Positions 1 through 8,609 of a DNA stretch of 43,978 bases are shown here, in pieces. The stretch is taken from the NCBI GenBank assembly GCA_025358025.1, contig JANYKW010000195.1, positions 1 to 43,978 on the forward strand, in the 5' to 3' direction. Positions within the stretch are counted from its first letter, which is position 1. The number at the start of each line of letters is the position of its first letter. This DNA is from Bacteroidia bacterium (GTDB lineage: Bacteria > Bacteroidota > Bacteroidia > Bacteroidales > Prolixibacteraceae). The notes below the pieces were generated by a model. It worked only from the letters and a program-made list of their open reading frames with translations. It was not told the origin of the DNA and ran no database searches. A program made the translations under genes and the position numbers.

Positions 1-2
1 CC

Positions 3-548
3 ATGTGGCAGAAGACCTGGGATCCGGAAGGGATATTAAGTACGTTTCCCTCCTTCGTTACCGGGATATCAGGAATGATTGCCGGACGGCTGTTGTTGGG
101 TAAAATGGAAAAAAAGGACAAGGCACTGTACCTGCTGGTTGGTGGATTTTTAACAGTCATTGCAGGATATTTATGGAACCTCCATTTTCCAAGCAATGAA
201 AATATATGGAGCAGCTCTTTCGTTCTGATTACTTCAGGTGTTGCAGCACTTATCCTTGGTACCTCTTATTATACGATTGACATCCTGGGAAGGAGCAGGT
301 TCACTGCACCAGGCATTATTTTTGGCGCCAACGCCATTACGGTCTATGTTCTGGCAGACATTCTGGCCCTGTTATTCTATGGTATTAAGATAGGCGGAGA
401 GCCCCTGAATGAACAATTCATGGCCCTCTTTTCCGGAGTGGCCCCATCTCCTAAATTTTGGAGTATGATCTATGCCCTTCTGTTTGTGGTGATTAATTTC
501 ATCCCGGCATATATTCTGTACAGGAAGAAAATATTTATTAAGTTATAG
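3..548 (+). CDS. Heparan-alpha-glucosaminide N-acetyltransferase-like (NagX/DUF5009-type) membrane protein, 3' part
   Basis: This is the C-terminal part of a polytopic membrane protein whose start lies before the window. About 181 residues are visible, with around five hydrophobic segments. The opening TWDPEGILSTFPSF followed by a GMIAG-type segment, and IWSSSFVLITSG further on, match the conserved C-terminal half of the HGSNAT/NagX family (COG4299, DUF5009-like), which transfers acetyl groups to sugars across membranes. The catalytic N-terminal part is not visible. The frame stays open to the window edge, so the first ATG at position 3 is probably internal. The family call rests on recalled motif similarity; substrate unknown. 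Confidence 0.7.
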   Translation: MWQKTWDPEGILSTFPSFVTGISGMIAGRLLLGKMEKKDKALYLLVGGFLTVIAGYLWNLHFPSNENIWSSSFVLITSGVAALILGTSYYTIDILGRSRFTAPGIIFGANAITVYVLADILALLFYGIKIGGEPLNEQFMALFSGVAPSPKFWSMIYALLFVVINFIPAYILYRKKIFIKL

Positions 549-554
549 GAAGAA

Positions 555-590
555 GTACTTAGAGTACTTCAAGTACTTCAAGTACTTCAA
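555..590. repeat. 9-bp tandem repeat (GTACTTCAA)
   Basis: Three exact tandem copies of GTACTTCAA lie at 564-572, 573-581 and 582-590, preceded by a diverged copy (GTACTTAGA, 555-563). The array directly follows the stop of the membrane acyltransferase gene. No coding function is apparent. Confidence 0.8.
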
Positions 591-626
591 GTTAGGGACT
601 CCGGACAGTTGTTGCCCGTAGCGAAA

Positions 627-657
627 TACTTTAGGCACTTTAGTTACTTTAGGCACT
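627..657. repeat. 13-bp direct repeat TACTTTAGGCACT
   Basis: Two exact copies of TACTTTAGGCACT lie at 627-639 and 645-657, period 18. The second copy overlaps the last codons and the stop (complement of 644-646) of the TatD-family gene, so the repeat has probably spread into the end of that gene or shaped its C terminus. Confidence 0.7.
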
Positions 658-1336
658 CTTCCAAAAGATGCTGAAAATTATCAAAGAGGATACTTCTCAA
701 TACATCTTCTTCCATTTTCAGCGCGTCGCTTACGTTGGTATATATAGATTTGATGGAGACCTGCGATGTATCCGTTTCACAGAAGAGTGATGTTGGAGGA
801 ATGGATTGGATGGATTGGCGAATTTTTGCATTGGAATTTAAAATAGCACTTCCAACAGAAAAATAGAATCCTTCCAGCAGTAAACGTCCGGTTAATTCAA
901 CAGTGCCATTGTAACCGTGAAGGATTTTTTTTACAGGATAGCCGGAAGAAATCTCAATAACCTCCTCCCATGATTTTACACAATGAAGGATGAGGGGCTT
1001 GTTGTATTCAACTGCCTTATTCAGTTGAAGTTCAAATACATCCTGCTGAATCTGTAGCGGGATGTTACACACCTTGTCCAGTCCGGCCTCACCAAATGCC
1101 AACAAATTGGAATTGAATACGAGCTGATCAAGCATTTTAGAAAGATCATCCAATGGAAGCCGATCGGCATACCAGGGATGCTGTCCTGCTGAAAATAGGC
1201 CTTCCGGAGCATCCGTTTTTTCGTGTAGCAGATGATTGTAAACAGCGATAACATCCTTGTCCAAAGGTTGCTGGTGGGTATGGAGATCGATGTATTGATC
1301 CACTTTATTCTTTGAATTCGATCGTTTTTCGCTCAC
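644..1336 (-). CDS. TatD family metal-dependent hydrolase
   Basis: A 230-residue TIM-barrel hydrolase of the TatD DNase family. Visible metal-binding motifs in order are DLHTH near the N terminus, GEAGLDK, LILHCVKSWEE, LHGYNG and an ETD near the C-terminal third. These supply the histidines, glutamate and aspartate expected for a two-metal centre. Members act as metal-dependent 3'-5' exonucleases or quality-control deoxyribonucleases; the exact substrate here is unknown. It is slightly shorter than the usual 250-265 residues. Its start overlaps the end of the upstream oxidoreductase gene by 32 bases on the same strand, so the two are probably co-transcribed. Confidence 0.85.
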   Translation of the reverse strand: MSEKRSNSKNKVDQYIDLHTHQQPLDKDVIAVYNHLLHEKTDAPEGLFSAGQHPWYADRLPLDDLSKMLDQLVFNSNLLAFGEAGLDKVCNIPLQIQQDVFELQLNKAVEYNKPLILHCVKSWEEVIEISSGYPVKKILHGYNGTVELTGRLLLEGFYFSVGSAILNSNAKIRQSIQSIPPTSLFCETDTSQVSIKSIYTNVSDALKMEEDVLRSILFDNFQHLLEECLK

Positions 1337-2354
1337 GATTGCTTTTCAGGCAGTATTCGAGAACCCGGATTGTCATCAGAGCCTCTTCCGGTTTTACCAT
1401 GAGCTCTCCGCCATTTCTGATGGCTTCGAAAAGATTGGAGTAAAAATGCGCGTAATTTCCAGGGATGGTTTCGATTTTGCCTTCCACATGCAAGCCGTTC
1501 AGGGAGGTATTGATTTTTCCCCAGTCGCAGGCAGGTTCCTTGCCCCATCCCGGTTCATCCGGCAGTCTGTGCAGTTTGAGCAATTCTTCCTGCGGATCGG
1601 TGGCGTTCTTGACAAATGAACCTTCCGTCCCATGAATAATAAATTGCGGTCCCATCTCTCTGACCAGGTAGGAACATTTTAGCGTTGCATCAAATCCACT
1701 GTAATGCAGGCGGATATCAAAATGATCCGTTGTTCTTCCTCCGGTTCTCAAAACGGATAGCTGCGCGGTAACTGCCTGTGGTTTTCCGAAGAGAACCAAG
1801 GCTTGATCGACGATGTGGGGCCCCAGGTTGAAAAGCACACCGGTACGTTCATCCCCGTCTTCTTTCCAGGATCCTTCCTGGATAAAATTGCGGTAGCGGT
1901 CGTAATGGCATTCAAATTCTACAACACGACCAAGAAGCTTGTTTTCCAGAACCTTTTGAACAGTTAAAAAACCTCCGTCCAGCCTGCGGTTCTGATACAC
2001 AGTCATCAATACATGGTTCTTTTTTGCAATCTCCATCAACAAGATAGCATCCTCACTTTTTTTGACAAATGGCTTTTCAACAACAATGTGTTTACCCGCT
2101 TCCATCGCCAATTTTGACATTTCAAAATGATATTCATCCGGCGTATTCACGATAACCAGTTCGACAACGGGATCATGGAGGATTTTGTCAAAATCCTTGA
2201 CAATAGTGGCCTGAGGATAATGCTTTTCCGATATCCGCTGATTTCTCTCCAGAATCTTATGAATTTTATATTGGGGAAGTGCCTTTAACGCGGGACCGTG
2301 AAATACCTGTCCGGACATTCCGAACGAACACAACGCTGTAACAATTGGTTTCAT
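1305..2354 (-). CDS. Gfo/Idh/MocA family NAD(P)-dependent oxidoreductase
   Basis: A 349-residue dehydrogenase with an N-terminal Rossmann fold (FGMSGQVFHGP, a variant glycine-rich loop) and the family hallmark VEKPF, whose lysine is catalytic. A C-terminal beta-sheet domain contains GPHIVDQA, with the histidine usual in this family. The family oxidises or reduces sugars, inositols and related polyols using NAD(P); closest in feel to YdgJ-type enzymes, substrate unknown. I chose the ATG at 2354 (MKPIVTALC) because upstream in-frame sequence gives a non-homologous hydrophilic extension. Its 3' end overlaps the TatD-family gene. Confidence 0.85.
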   Translation of the reverse strand: MKPIVTALCSFGMSGQVFHGPALKALPQYKIHKILERNQRISEKHYPQATIVKDFDKILHDPVVELVIVNTPDEYHFEMSKLAMEAGKHIVVEKPFVKKSEDAILLMEIAKKNHVLMTVYQNRRLDGGFLTVQKVLENKLLGRVVEFECHYDRYRNFIQEGSWKEDGDERTGVLFNLGPHIVDQALVLFGKPQAVTAQLSVLRTGGRTTDHFDIRLHYSGFDATLKCSYLVREMGPQFIIHGTEGSFVKNATDPQEELLKLHRLPDEPGWGKEPACDWGKINTSLNGLHVEGKIETIPGNYAHFYSNLFEAIRNGGELMVKPEEALMTIRVLEYCLKSNRERKTIEFKE

Positions 2355-2471
2355 TATTTTTTGTATATATAATTGTTTCTTTATCAGGAAATAAATTCGG
2401 GATGTCGTGCTTTCCAAAAACTTGCCTTCTCACTCTTCTTAACGCATCACTCATCACTCATCACTTCTTCC

Positions 2472-3566
2472 CTACATCCATTTTCTTCTTTTGAAATAAA
2501 TCAGCATCACTATGCTGACCATGAGGCAGACCAACCAAAACAAGGGGTAACCCCATTGCCACTTTAATTCAGGAAAGAAATTAAAGTTCATCCCATATAC
2601 ACCTGCAAAAAAGGTGAGCGGAATAAAAAGTGCCGAAAAAATAGTAAGCACCTTCATGATTTCGTTCAGTTTCAGGCTTACGCTTGAAAGGTACAAATCC
2701 ATCATGCTCGAAGTGAGGTCGCGCAAACTGTCCAGCGTTTCAATTATTTGTACGGAATGGTCATAAATATTTCTGAAATAGATTCTACTCTCCTGATGGA
2801 TCAGCTTATGATCGGTACGCTCAATTTCATTGATAAGTTCCCTGACCGGCCATACGGTTCTTCCAACATATACCAATCTTCGTTTCATCCTGTATATCGC
2901 CTCCTGGTTGGAACTTCCGGGATTGAGAATCAGATCACTTTCAATTGTCTCAATTGTATTACCAATATCTTCAAGGATAAAAAAATACTGATCAATCATA
3001 ATATCTGCCAGGGCAAACGCGAGATAATCACTTTTCATCTTTCTGACTCTTCCTTTTCCTGTCAGGATTCTTGTACGCAAAGAATCAAACAATTTGGGCT
3101 CCGTTTCATGAAAAGACAATACATAATTATCACCAAGAATGAGACTTACCTGTTCGATGGTTACTTCGTTATCTTCAGAATTTAACAATAACGCCTTAAA
3201 AACCATAAAGATGTAATTGTCTCTTTCTTCCATCCGGGGTCTTTGGGTCGTATTGGAAATATCCTCCAGTTCCAGCTGATTGATTTGAAAAATCTCCCCC
3301 AGACGCCCAATTAATTCAATATCGTGTACCCCAATTACACTTATCCATTTGATATTATCAGTCCTGATAAATTTTTTTAACTCCTCAGGATCCTCCATGG
3401 TGTATTTTGTTGCATCTAATTCATTGAATTCAACAACTTCGATTTTAGGCTGTTCATCGCGGGCTTTTCCAACGTATTGCACGGTCCCTGGAGGTGTATG
3501 TTTTCCGGATGCCTTGGGAACAAACTTATTAACATCTAATTTCTTGAATTTATTTTTATTCTTCAT
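2472..3566 (-). CDS. corA: CorA magnesium/cobalt transporter
   Basis: A 364-residue CorA-type Mg2+/Co2+ channel of the inner membrane. A long cytoplasmic N-terminal domain, including the acidic and helical stalk region, is followed by two C-terminal membrane segments. The signature YGMN sits at the end of the first segment (FFAGVYGMNF) and forms the ion-selectivity loop. The protein ends in a basic tail (FKRRKWM). The length suits bacterial CorA (about 315-370). It starts with an ATG at 3566 and appears to be a single-gene unit facing away from the thioredoxin gene. Confidence 0.95.
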   Translation of the reverse strand: MKNKNKFKKLDVNKFVPKASGKHTPPGTVQYVGKARDEQPKIEVVEFNELDATKYTMEDPEELKKFIRTDNIKWISVIGVHDIELIGRLGEIFQINQLELEDISNTTQRPRMEERDNYIFMVFKALLLNSEDNEVTIEQVSLILGDNYVLSFHETEPKLFDSLRTRILTGKGRVRKMKSDYLAFALADIMIDQYFFILEDIGNTIETIESDLILNPGSSNQEAIYRMKRRLVYVGRTVWPVRELINEIERTDHKLIHQESRIYFRNIYDHSVQIIETLDSLRDLTSSMMDLYLSSVSLKLNEIMKVLTIFSALFIPLTFFAGVYGMNFNFFPELKWQWGYPLFWLVCLMVSIVMLIYFKRRKWM

Positions 3567-3866
3567 TTTTCAGATCGAAATTTTGAAGTGATTGTTCGTA
3601 ATGGCTATTCTGTGGGTTTCACCCACGGATATTCAAATTCACTCCTTGCAGGACTATTTTTCGAATTTAACACTTTTCGGAATGGACTCAATCTTATCGT
3701 CTCTATATTTTCCGGAGTTTTCAGCATAAAAATAGCAAATCTTTGCACTGTTAAAGATTTCATACAATTTTAATACATGAAGAAAAATAGATATTTTTGC
3801 AGTTGTTCCAGATAAATTGAGCAGGAGAGTCGCAGTAACAGTTTAAATTAATAATGCAATTTCAGA
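3567..3866. other. Intergenic region with a repeat-like hairpin
   Basis: This 300-base gap lies between divergent corA and the thioredoxin gene. It holds a perfect hairpin at 3612-3626 (GTGGGT-TTC-ACCCAC), within a sequence that resembles a short interspersed repeat I recall from other Bacteroidota genomes. A promoter for the thioredoxin gene lies near its right end. The short open frames in it have no recognisable product and I treat them as noncoding. Confidence 0.45.
3792..3799 (+). promoter_or_regulatory. Bacteroidota-type -7 box for the thioredoxin gene
   Basis: TATTTTTG matches the TAnnTTTG consensus, with C and A following. It lies 67 bases before the thioredoxin ATG. The upstream -33 element is weak. 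Confidence 0.5.
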
Positions 3867-4319
3867 ATGAATAAAGTAAAGATTTTGTTATCCTTTTTAT
3901 TGGCAGTCTGGATTTCAAATATGTATGCCGGAAATGTGGAAGAAGTGCAGATTCAGAAACTGACCAAAGCCGATTTTTATGAGAAGATCATGAATCTGGA
4001 AAAAAGTCCGGATGCCTGGAAATACAGTGGAAAATTGCCTTGTATTGTAGATTTTTATGCCGACTGGTGTGGCCCCTGCCGTCAGGCATCTCCGATACTG
4101 GAAGAGTTGGCATTAAAATACAAAGGTCAGATCATTGTATACAAAGTAAATACTGACCAGGAAAAGGAACTGGCGCGTGCCTTTAAAATTCAGGGCATTC
4201 CGGCATTTTTATGGATTCCCAGGAATGGAAAACCAACCATGAGCAGTGGAATAGCATCAAGCAAAGAGGAAACCAAAGCCATGTTTGAGAAAATGATCAA
4301 AGAAGTTCTTCTGAAGTAA
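3867..4319 (+). CDS. Secreted thioredoxin-fold protein
   Basis: A 150-residue protein with an N-terminal signal peptide (MNKVKILLSFLLAVWISNMYAG) and a thioredoxin domain carrying the redox motif WCGPC inside VDFYADWCGPCRQ. The cis-proline motif appears as GIPAF. It should act in the periplasm as a thiol-disulphide oxidoreductase; direction (reductant or oxidant) cannot be read from sequence. It is a stand-alone gene with its own -7 box and a bidirectional terminator right after the stop, shared with the converging peptidase gene. Confidence 0.85.
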   Translation: MNKVKILLSFLLAVWISNMYAGNVEEVQIQKLTKADFYEKIMNLEKSPDAWKYSGKLPCIVDFYADWCGPCRQASPILEELALKYKGQIIVYKVNTDQEKELARAFKIQGIPAFLWIPRNGKPTMSSGIASSKEETKAMFEKMIKEVLLK

Positions 4320-4320
4320 T

Positions 4321-4350
4321 AAAAATGGTTGACGCGAGTCAACCATTTTT
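4321..4350. terminator. Bidirectional intrinsic terminator
   Basis: A perfect 13-bp inverted repeat, AAAAATGGTTGAC (4321-4333) and its complement (4338-4350), encloses a GCGA loop. U-rich tails form on both strands, serving the converging thioredoxin and peptidase genes. Confidence 0.9.
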
Positions 4351-4351
4351 A

Positions 4352-6391
4352 TTACTTCACTAATACTTCATCCAATTGCTTAATAATCGGGTCTGCAGAA
4401 ATTTTGTTTCCAACTGCATGCTTCATCCAGTCTTGAGGAATCAACCTGCCTTGCTTGTAAATGCGGTCAATTTCATCAGAAAAGCGCTTCCCTTTAAGAT
4501 AGTCTTCGATCTGAAATTCAATGATTTGGCCATAGGAGTAGGCGGCCAGGTAGAGCGGATTTGATATCATGTGGGAATAAATCGCCAGGATGGGTTGATC
4601 CCTGACACCAAAAACTGCAGCAAAATAATTGTTCCAAACATCTTTGGATATCTGGATAACAGCATTCTTCAACTCTTCAGGGGTTGCTTCAGGATGACTG
4701 TAAAGCCATTGCCAGGTGTTTATATCTACCAGTCCAACGCCCATTATCTCCATCAGGGTCCAGGATGCATCCAGGATATTCAGATCCTTCTGATCCTTAC
4801 TTTGGCCGGTTAGCCCAAGCAGGTTGAGATCACGACTTTGGAAGACGAACGCGAGTGCCTCAGTGAAAGCGGTGTTTGGAACTCCGTTAAGCATGAAATA
4901 ATCCGCATCATATAAGGAAATGGTCTGCTCTACATTGTGGCCAAATTCATGAACAGCGATGTTATAACCTTTGTAATCCATCCCGGAAGATGCAATTCGG
5001 GTGCGGAGGTGGGATTTTTCACCCTTCATTCCTGCTCCCCAGGCATGGCCTGAACCACGTGCCGGATCCACCTGGATCTTTTCGGCCAGGTAGGCAGCAC
5101 GTTCTTTGCTCCAGCCCAATTTACCCAGCATTTCAGGCATATCTTTTTCGAAAGCTTTTGGATCAGGATATTTTTGGGTAGTCAGACCGTTGAGTTGCTC
5201 CTGCGGATATTCGCTCCTGGCCTTAAATCCATCGTACCAGATATCAAATGTTTCCAGGTTCCGTCCAAGCCTTTTGGAGATGATCTGACCAACTTTAGTA
5301 AGTTGTGGGGACTTCAGGTAGCCATCAAAAAGAGCTTCGACCTCTTCTACAGGAATCTCCATTTCACCGGAGAATTTTCGTTTGATCAAGGTATTCATTT
5401 CTGGAACAAAAGGATCTACTGCCTGCTGTGCATGAAAATTGTTTAGAATCTGCCGGTATCTGCTGTTTGGTTCCGGGCTGCAGGTTATTGTTGCGTTATT
5501 TTCAAGAACCTGATTAGAATAAGGTTTCCAGATGTATGCAGGGTTGTTGATAACCTTGGCTGGAATATCTTGATTTATAATATGTTGCATGATATTATAA
5601 ATCATCTTTTGTTTGACCAGTCCTTTGTCTTTGTCGGCATAATCGGCTTTAATCTCATCGCGGAGATTCCAGTGAGTCAGCAGTGACATATTGTCAGGAA
5701 AGAGCTGGGTACCTTCCTCTGTTCTCAGGGAGCCCATCCGGATGTTGTATTCAGCGATGTAGATATCGGCATCAGCTTCAGCTTTGGCAACACCCTGGGT
5801 TACTTCTGCAGGAACCCGTGATATAAACTGATCACCCATTCGTGCTTCGGCCCATTGCGCACGGTTCCAGGCTTTTCCTTCACGTTCTTTCTCCTCCAGA
5901 TTGTAATAGGGGAAGTTGAGAGCCACCACGAAGGCAATTTTATTTAAATAAAGATCATCCTGCAGGTGCGCCCCGGCGGCATAACCACTAAAAATCTTAT
6001 CAATTTCAAGCAGTTCACCATTATTCAGATCAACATTCTGACGAAGATCCAGGGTTATTTTATTGAAATGGCCTCCGAGGGATTCAAAATAGGTGGATAA
6101 TTTCTCAAAAAGCAGGAATTTGCTTTTTGCATCTCCAATGTATGCGGAAGTGCAAAAATTGATAAATTCACTTTCGCTTCCATCATTGGCAGTCCACAGG
6201 GAAGCGGTATGCCTGACCCCCTTTTGAATCGGAAGAACCATTGAGGCCCCGTGTTTTTTTACCAGGGAATCAATGGCAATTTTGATGCTGTTTTCGGTCG
6301 GTCGAAGATTGGTCATGTTCATGGATTCTTTTTTAACGGTAGTATTACATGCCGCCAAAATTAGGACGGAAAAGAGGATTAAATATCTCAT
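4352..6391 (-). CDS. Lipoprotein metallopeptidase with HEFGH motif (dipeptidyl-peptidase III-sized)
   Basis: A 679-residue lipoprotein; the signal peptide ends in the lipobox LILAAC. The zinc motif HEFGHN lies around residues 465-470 (context AVHEFGHNVEQ), followed some 30 residues later by TEALAFVF, whose glutamate is a candidate third ligand. Length and overall type recall M49 dipeptidyl-peptidase III, but that family normally has the six-residue HExxGH motif and an EECRAE motif. This one has a five-residue HExxH and no such second motif. I therefore call it a gluzincin-type peptidase, probably exported and membrane anchored, with M49 only as a possibility. Confidence 0.6.
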   Translation of the reverse strand: MRYLILFSVLILAACNTTVKKESMNMTNLRPTENSIKIAIDSLVKKHGASMVLPIQKGVRHTASLWTANDGSESEFINFCTSAYIGDAKSKFLLFEKLSTYFESLGGHFNKITLDLRQNVDLNNGELLEIDKIFSGYAAGAHLQDDLYLNKIAFVVALNFPYYNLEEKEREGKAWNRAQWAEARMGDQFISRVPAEVTQGVAKAEADADIYIAEYNIRMGSLRTEEGTQLFPDNMSLLTHWNLRDEIKADYADKDKGLVKQKMIYNIMQHIINQDIPAKVINNPAYIWKPYSNQVLENNATITCSPEPNSRYRQILNNFHAQQAVDPFVPEMNTLIKRKFSGEMEIPVEEVEALFDGYLKSPQLTKVGQIISKRLGRNLETFDIWYDGFKARSEYPQEQLNGLTTQKYPDPKAFEKDMPEMLGKLGWSKERAAYLAEKIQVDPARGSGHAWGAGMKGEKSHLRTRIASSGMDYKGYNIAVHEFGHNVEQTISLYDADYFMLNGVPNTAFTEALAFVFQSRDLNLLGLTGQSKDQKDLNILDASWTLMEIMGVGLVDINTWQWLYSHPEATPEELKNAVIQISKDVWNNYFAAVFGVRDQPILAIYSHMISNPLYLAAYSYGQIIEFQIEDYLKGKRFSDEIDRIYKQGRLIPQDWMKHAVGNKISADPIIKQLDEVLVK

Positions 6392-6466
6392 ATTTATTTT
6401 AAGTTGGCATTTCCTGCTATTCAGCAGAAAATATTGGTTAATTGCTTTTGTTGTTGGTCAGCTGAT

Positions 6467-6474
6467 TATATTTG
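6467..6474 (+). promoter_or_regulatory. Bacteroidota-type -7 box (TATATTTG)
   Basis: TATATTTG matches TAnnTTTG, with TTG triplets upstream at 6448-6456. It would transcribe the frameshifted lipoprotein remnant and the lactonase gene that follows. Confidence 0.5.
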
Positions 6475-6546
6475 TAGTACAGAGACGAACCACACAAACA
6501 AAAATAAGGAAATTAAGTTACTTAATATACGATTAGAAGGTTTACA

Positions 6547-6716
6547 ATGAAATATCTGCTTCCTGTTTTTGTTTTTTTTGCACTTATTGGCAATGTGCCC
6601 AGGAAGAAGTCTCCAACAACCATTTGATGCCTGGTCATCTGATGGAATGGTTCTATACAGATTTGGGAGGAATCAAACAGGAGGAGGGCAGCGTTGCTTT
6701 TAAAATGGAATTGTAA
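6547..6716 (+). pseudogene. Frameshifted small lipoprotein remnant
   Basis: From the ATG at 6547 the frame reads a clean signal-peptide core (MKYLLPVFVFFALIG) and then stops after 26 codons. The frame entered at 6594 reads CAQEEVSNNHLMPGHLMEWF and stays open to a stop at 6714-6716. Joining the two gives a lipobox (LIG-C) and a lipoprotein of about 55 residues, so an indel near 6591-6594 has probably broken it, or the sequence has a base error there. No family recognised. It lies just upstream of the lactonase gene and may have been co-transcribed with it. Confidence 0.45.
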
Positions 6717-6738
6717 GAAATTGAAAATCAATATCGCT

Positions 6739-7869
6739 ATGAAAAAAATATCTCTTTTGTTCCTGTTTTTTTTCCTCCTGGCAGTTTCTTATGCACAGAC
6801 ATCCGGAAACAAGGAAATGATGGATTTTTATGTTGGAACCTATACTGACAACGGCAGTGAGGGTATTTATAACTTCGGACTTAACATCACTTCCGGCAAA
6901 TTGCACAGCAATGGGTTGGCGGTTCTCTCTGAGAATCCATCTTATCTTGCCCTGAGCAAGGATGGTAAATATCTCCTTGCCGTGAGGGAGACCAGTGACG
7001 AAAACAATAAAAGTGCCGGGTACATCGAACTTTTCACTGTTGATACATCCGGAAATCTGACCTCTGTGAATAAAGTTTCCAGTGGCGGTGCACATCCTTG
7101 TCATGTTGCTGTAAATGAAAAGGGTGCTGTGATAGCTTCAAATTACTCGGCAGGAAATGTTGCACTGATGCGTATTGAACCTGCCGGAATGTTATCTGAA
7201 GTGCTTTCAGCGGATCAACACTCCGGTCAGGGTCCTGTGGCAAACAGACAGGAAAAACCCCACGTGCACAGCGCATTGTTCGAACCCGGCGGGTCACGTA
7301 TTTTCGTCGCAGATCTGGGGATTGATCAGGTAAAGGTGTATACCATCGATAAGGCCACCTATACCTTAAAACCATACAAATATCCTGAAATCAGGATGGT
7401 CCCGGGCAGCGGACCGCGGCACCTGGCGATCCATCCAAATGGAAAATTGTTATTTATTGCCAATGAGTTGAGCAGCAGTGTTTCTGTAGTACAATTGATG
7501 AAGAATGGGAGTTTCAGGCTGATTGAAACGGTATCTGCTCTTCCTGCAAATTTATCAAAATCAAATACCTGTGCTGACATTCATCTTTCACCGGAAGGAA
7601 AGTTCCTTTACGTTTCGAACCGGGGCATGAACAGTATTGCCATTTTTTCTGTTTTGGAGAAAGAGTCAAAAATCAAACAAATAGGCCAGGAAGATACCAA
7701 AGGTGATAGTCCCCGAAATTTCACCCTGTCACCGGCAGGCGATTATTTGCTCGTTGCCAATCAGAATACCAACAATATTGTGGCTTTTAAACGCAACGCA
7801 GAAACCGGGTTGCTAAGCTATACTGACCAGATCAATGCTTACAAGCCTGTTTGTTTGCTTTTTAGGTGA
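6739..7869 (+). CDS. Secreted lactonase family (6-phosphogluconolactonase-like) beta-propeller
   Basis: A 376-residue protein with a signal peptide (MKKISLLFLFFFLLAVSYAQ) and a seven-bladed beta-propeller of the lactonase family (PF10282; Pgl/YbhE-like). Repeated blade motifs are visible: YVGTYT, NPSYLALSKDGKYL, HPCHVAVNEKG, GPRHLAIHPNGKLLF, SPEGKFLYVSNRG, SPRNFTLSPAGDYLLVANQ. The signal peptide means it does not act on cytosolic 6-phosphogluconolactone; a periplasmic lactone is more likely. I chose the ATG at 6739 because it begins the signal peptide. A bidirectional terminator follows. Confidence 0.85.
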   Translation: MKKISLLFLFFFLLAVSYAQTSGNKEMMDFYVGTYTDNGSEGIYNFGLNITSGKLHSNGLAVLSENPSYLALSKDGKYLLAVRETSDENNKSAGYIELFTVDTSGNLTSVNKVSSGGAHPCHVAVNEKGAVIASNYSAGNVALMRIEPAGMLSEVLSADQHSGQGPVANRQEKPHVHSALFEPGGSRIFVADLGIDQVKVYTIDKATYTLKPYKYPEIRMVPGSGPRHLAIHPNGKLLFIANELSSSVSVVQLMKNGSFRLIETVSALPANLSKSNTCADIHLSPEGKFLYVSNRGMNSIAIFSVLEKESKIKQIGQEDTKGDSPRNFTLSPAGDYLLVANQNTNNIVAFKRNAETGLLSYTDQINAYKPVCLLFR

Positions 7870-7892
7870 TATTGCGCTCATTTACCCTATAA

Positions 7893-7931
7893 AAAAACCC
7901 GTTGCAGAATTACGTTGTGCAACGGGTTTTT
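7893..7931. terminator. Bidirectional intrinsic terminator
   Basis: AAAAACCCGTTGCA (7893-7906) pairs perfectly with 7918-7931 across an 11-base loop. A-rich and T-rich ends on both sides suit the converging lactonase and tpx genes. Confidence 0.9.
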
Positions 7932-7979
7932 AATGTACCATCCTGGGAACTTAAACCGGGACAGCAGGAACAAAATCAT

Positions 7980-8489
7980 TTACAGCCCTTTAATTACAGC
8001 CAGAGCAGCTTCATAATCGGGCTCATGCGTTACCTCAGAAACGTATTCGACGTACCTGACAATACCTGCCTTGTCAATAACCACCGTTCCCCGGCCCAGC
8101 AAGCGAAGCTCCTTGATCCAGAAGCCATATTTCTGACCAAATTCCAAATCTTTGTGATCGGATATGGTCTTGATATTTTCAAGTCCTTCCGCGGCGCAGA
8201 AACGACTTTGCGCGAATGGAAGGTCACAGGAAATGGATAAAACAACGACATCCTTCAACTGATTCGCTTCAGCATTGAATCTTCTGTTTTGGGCAGCGCA
8301 AACACTTGTGTCGATGGAAGGATAAACTGCAATAACGATAGTTTTCCCTGCAAAATCAGATAGTTTAACAGGAGCCAGGCCGGCACCTACGGCCAAAAAA
8401 TCAGGAGCCATGTCACCTGGTTTGATTTCATCACCCAACAAAGTCAACGGATTTCCTGCAAATGTAATTTTTACTGAATTTTCTTTCAT
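7980..8489 (-). CDS. tpx: Thiol peroxidase (atypical 2-Cys peroxiredoxin Tpx)
   Basis: A 169-residue cytosolic peroxidase that reduces hydrogen and alkyl hydroperoxides, recycled by thioredoxin. The peroxidatic cysteine is in DTSVC and the resolving cysteine in SRFC, both at the positions usual for Tpx. The N-terminal GNPLTLLG and the motif PSIDTSVC are family hallmarks. Length is normal. The gene is on the minus strand, downstream of ndk on the same strand with a 120-base gap, so separate transcription is likely. Confidence 0.95.
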   Translation of the reverse strand: MKENSVKITFAGNPLTLLGDEIKPGDMAPDFLAVGAGLAPVKLSDFAGKTIVIAVYPSIDTSVCAAQNRRFNAEANQLKDVVVLSISCDLPFAQSRFCAAEGLENIKTISDHKDLEFGQKYGFWIKELRLLGRGTVVIDKAGIVRYVEYVSEVTHEPDYEAALAVIKGL

Positions 8490-8609
8490 GATATTATTTT
8501 TTCTTTTTAATGATAGCCCATATTGCTTTGCCTTGTAGTACGGATTTCTGTACCAATGGATCCATCACGCAATACTATTTTTGGCATAACTCATCCGAAA
8601 GCCTCTTAT

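Noticed and set aside
3588-3773. Small plus-strand frame in the corA-thioredoxin gap
   Set aside because: It is read through a hairpin repeat and matches a recurrent spurious translation; no signal, domain or start context.
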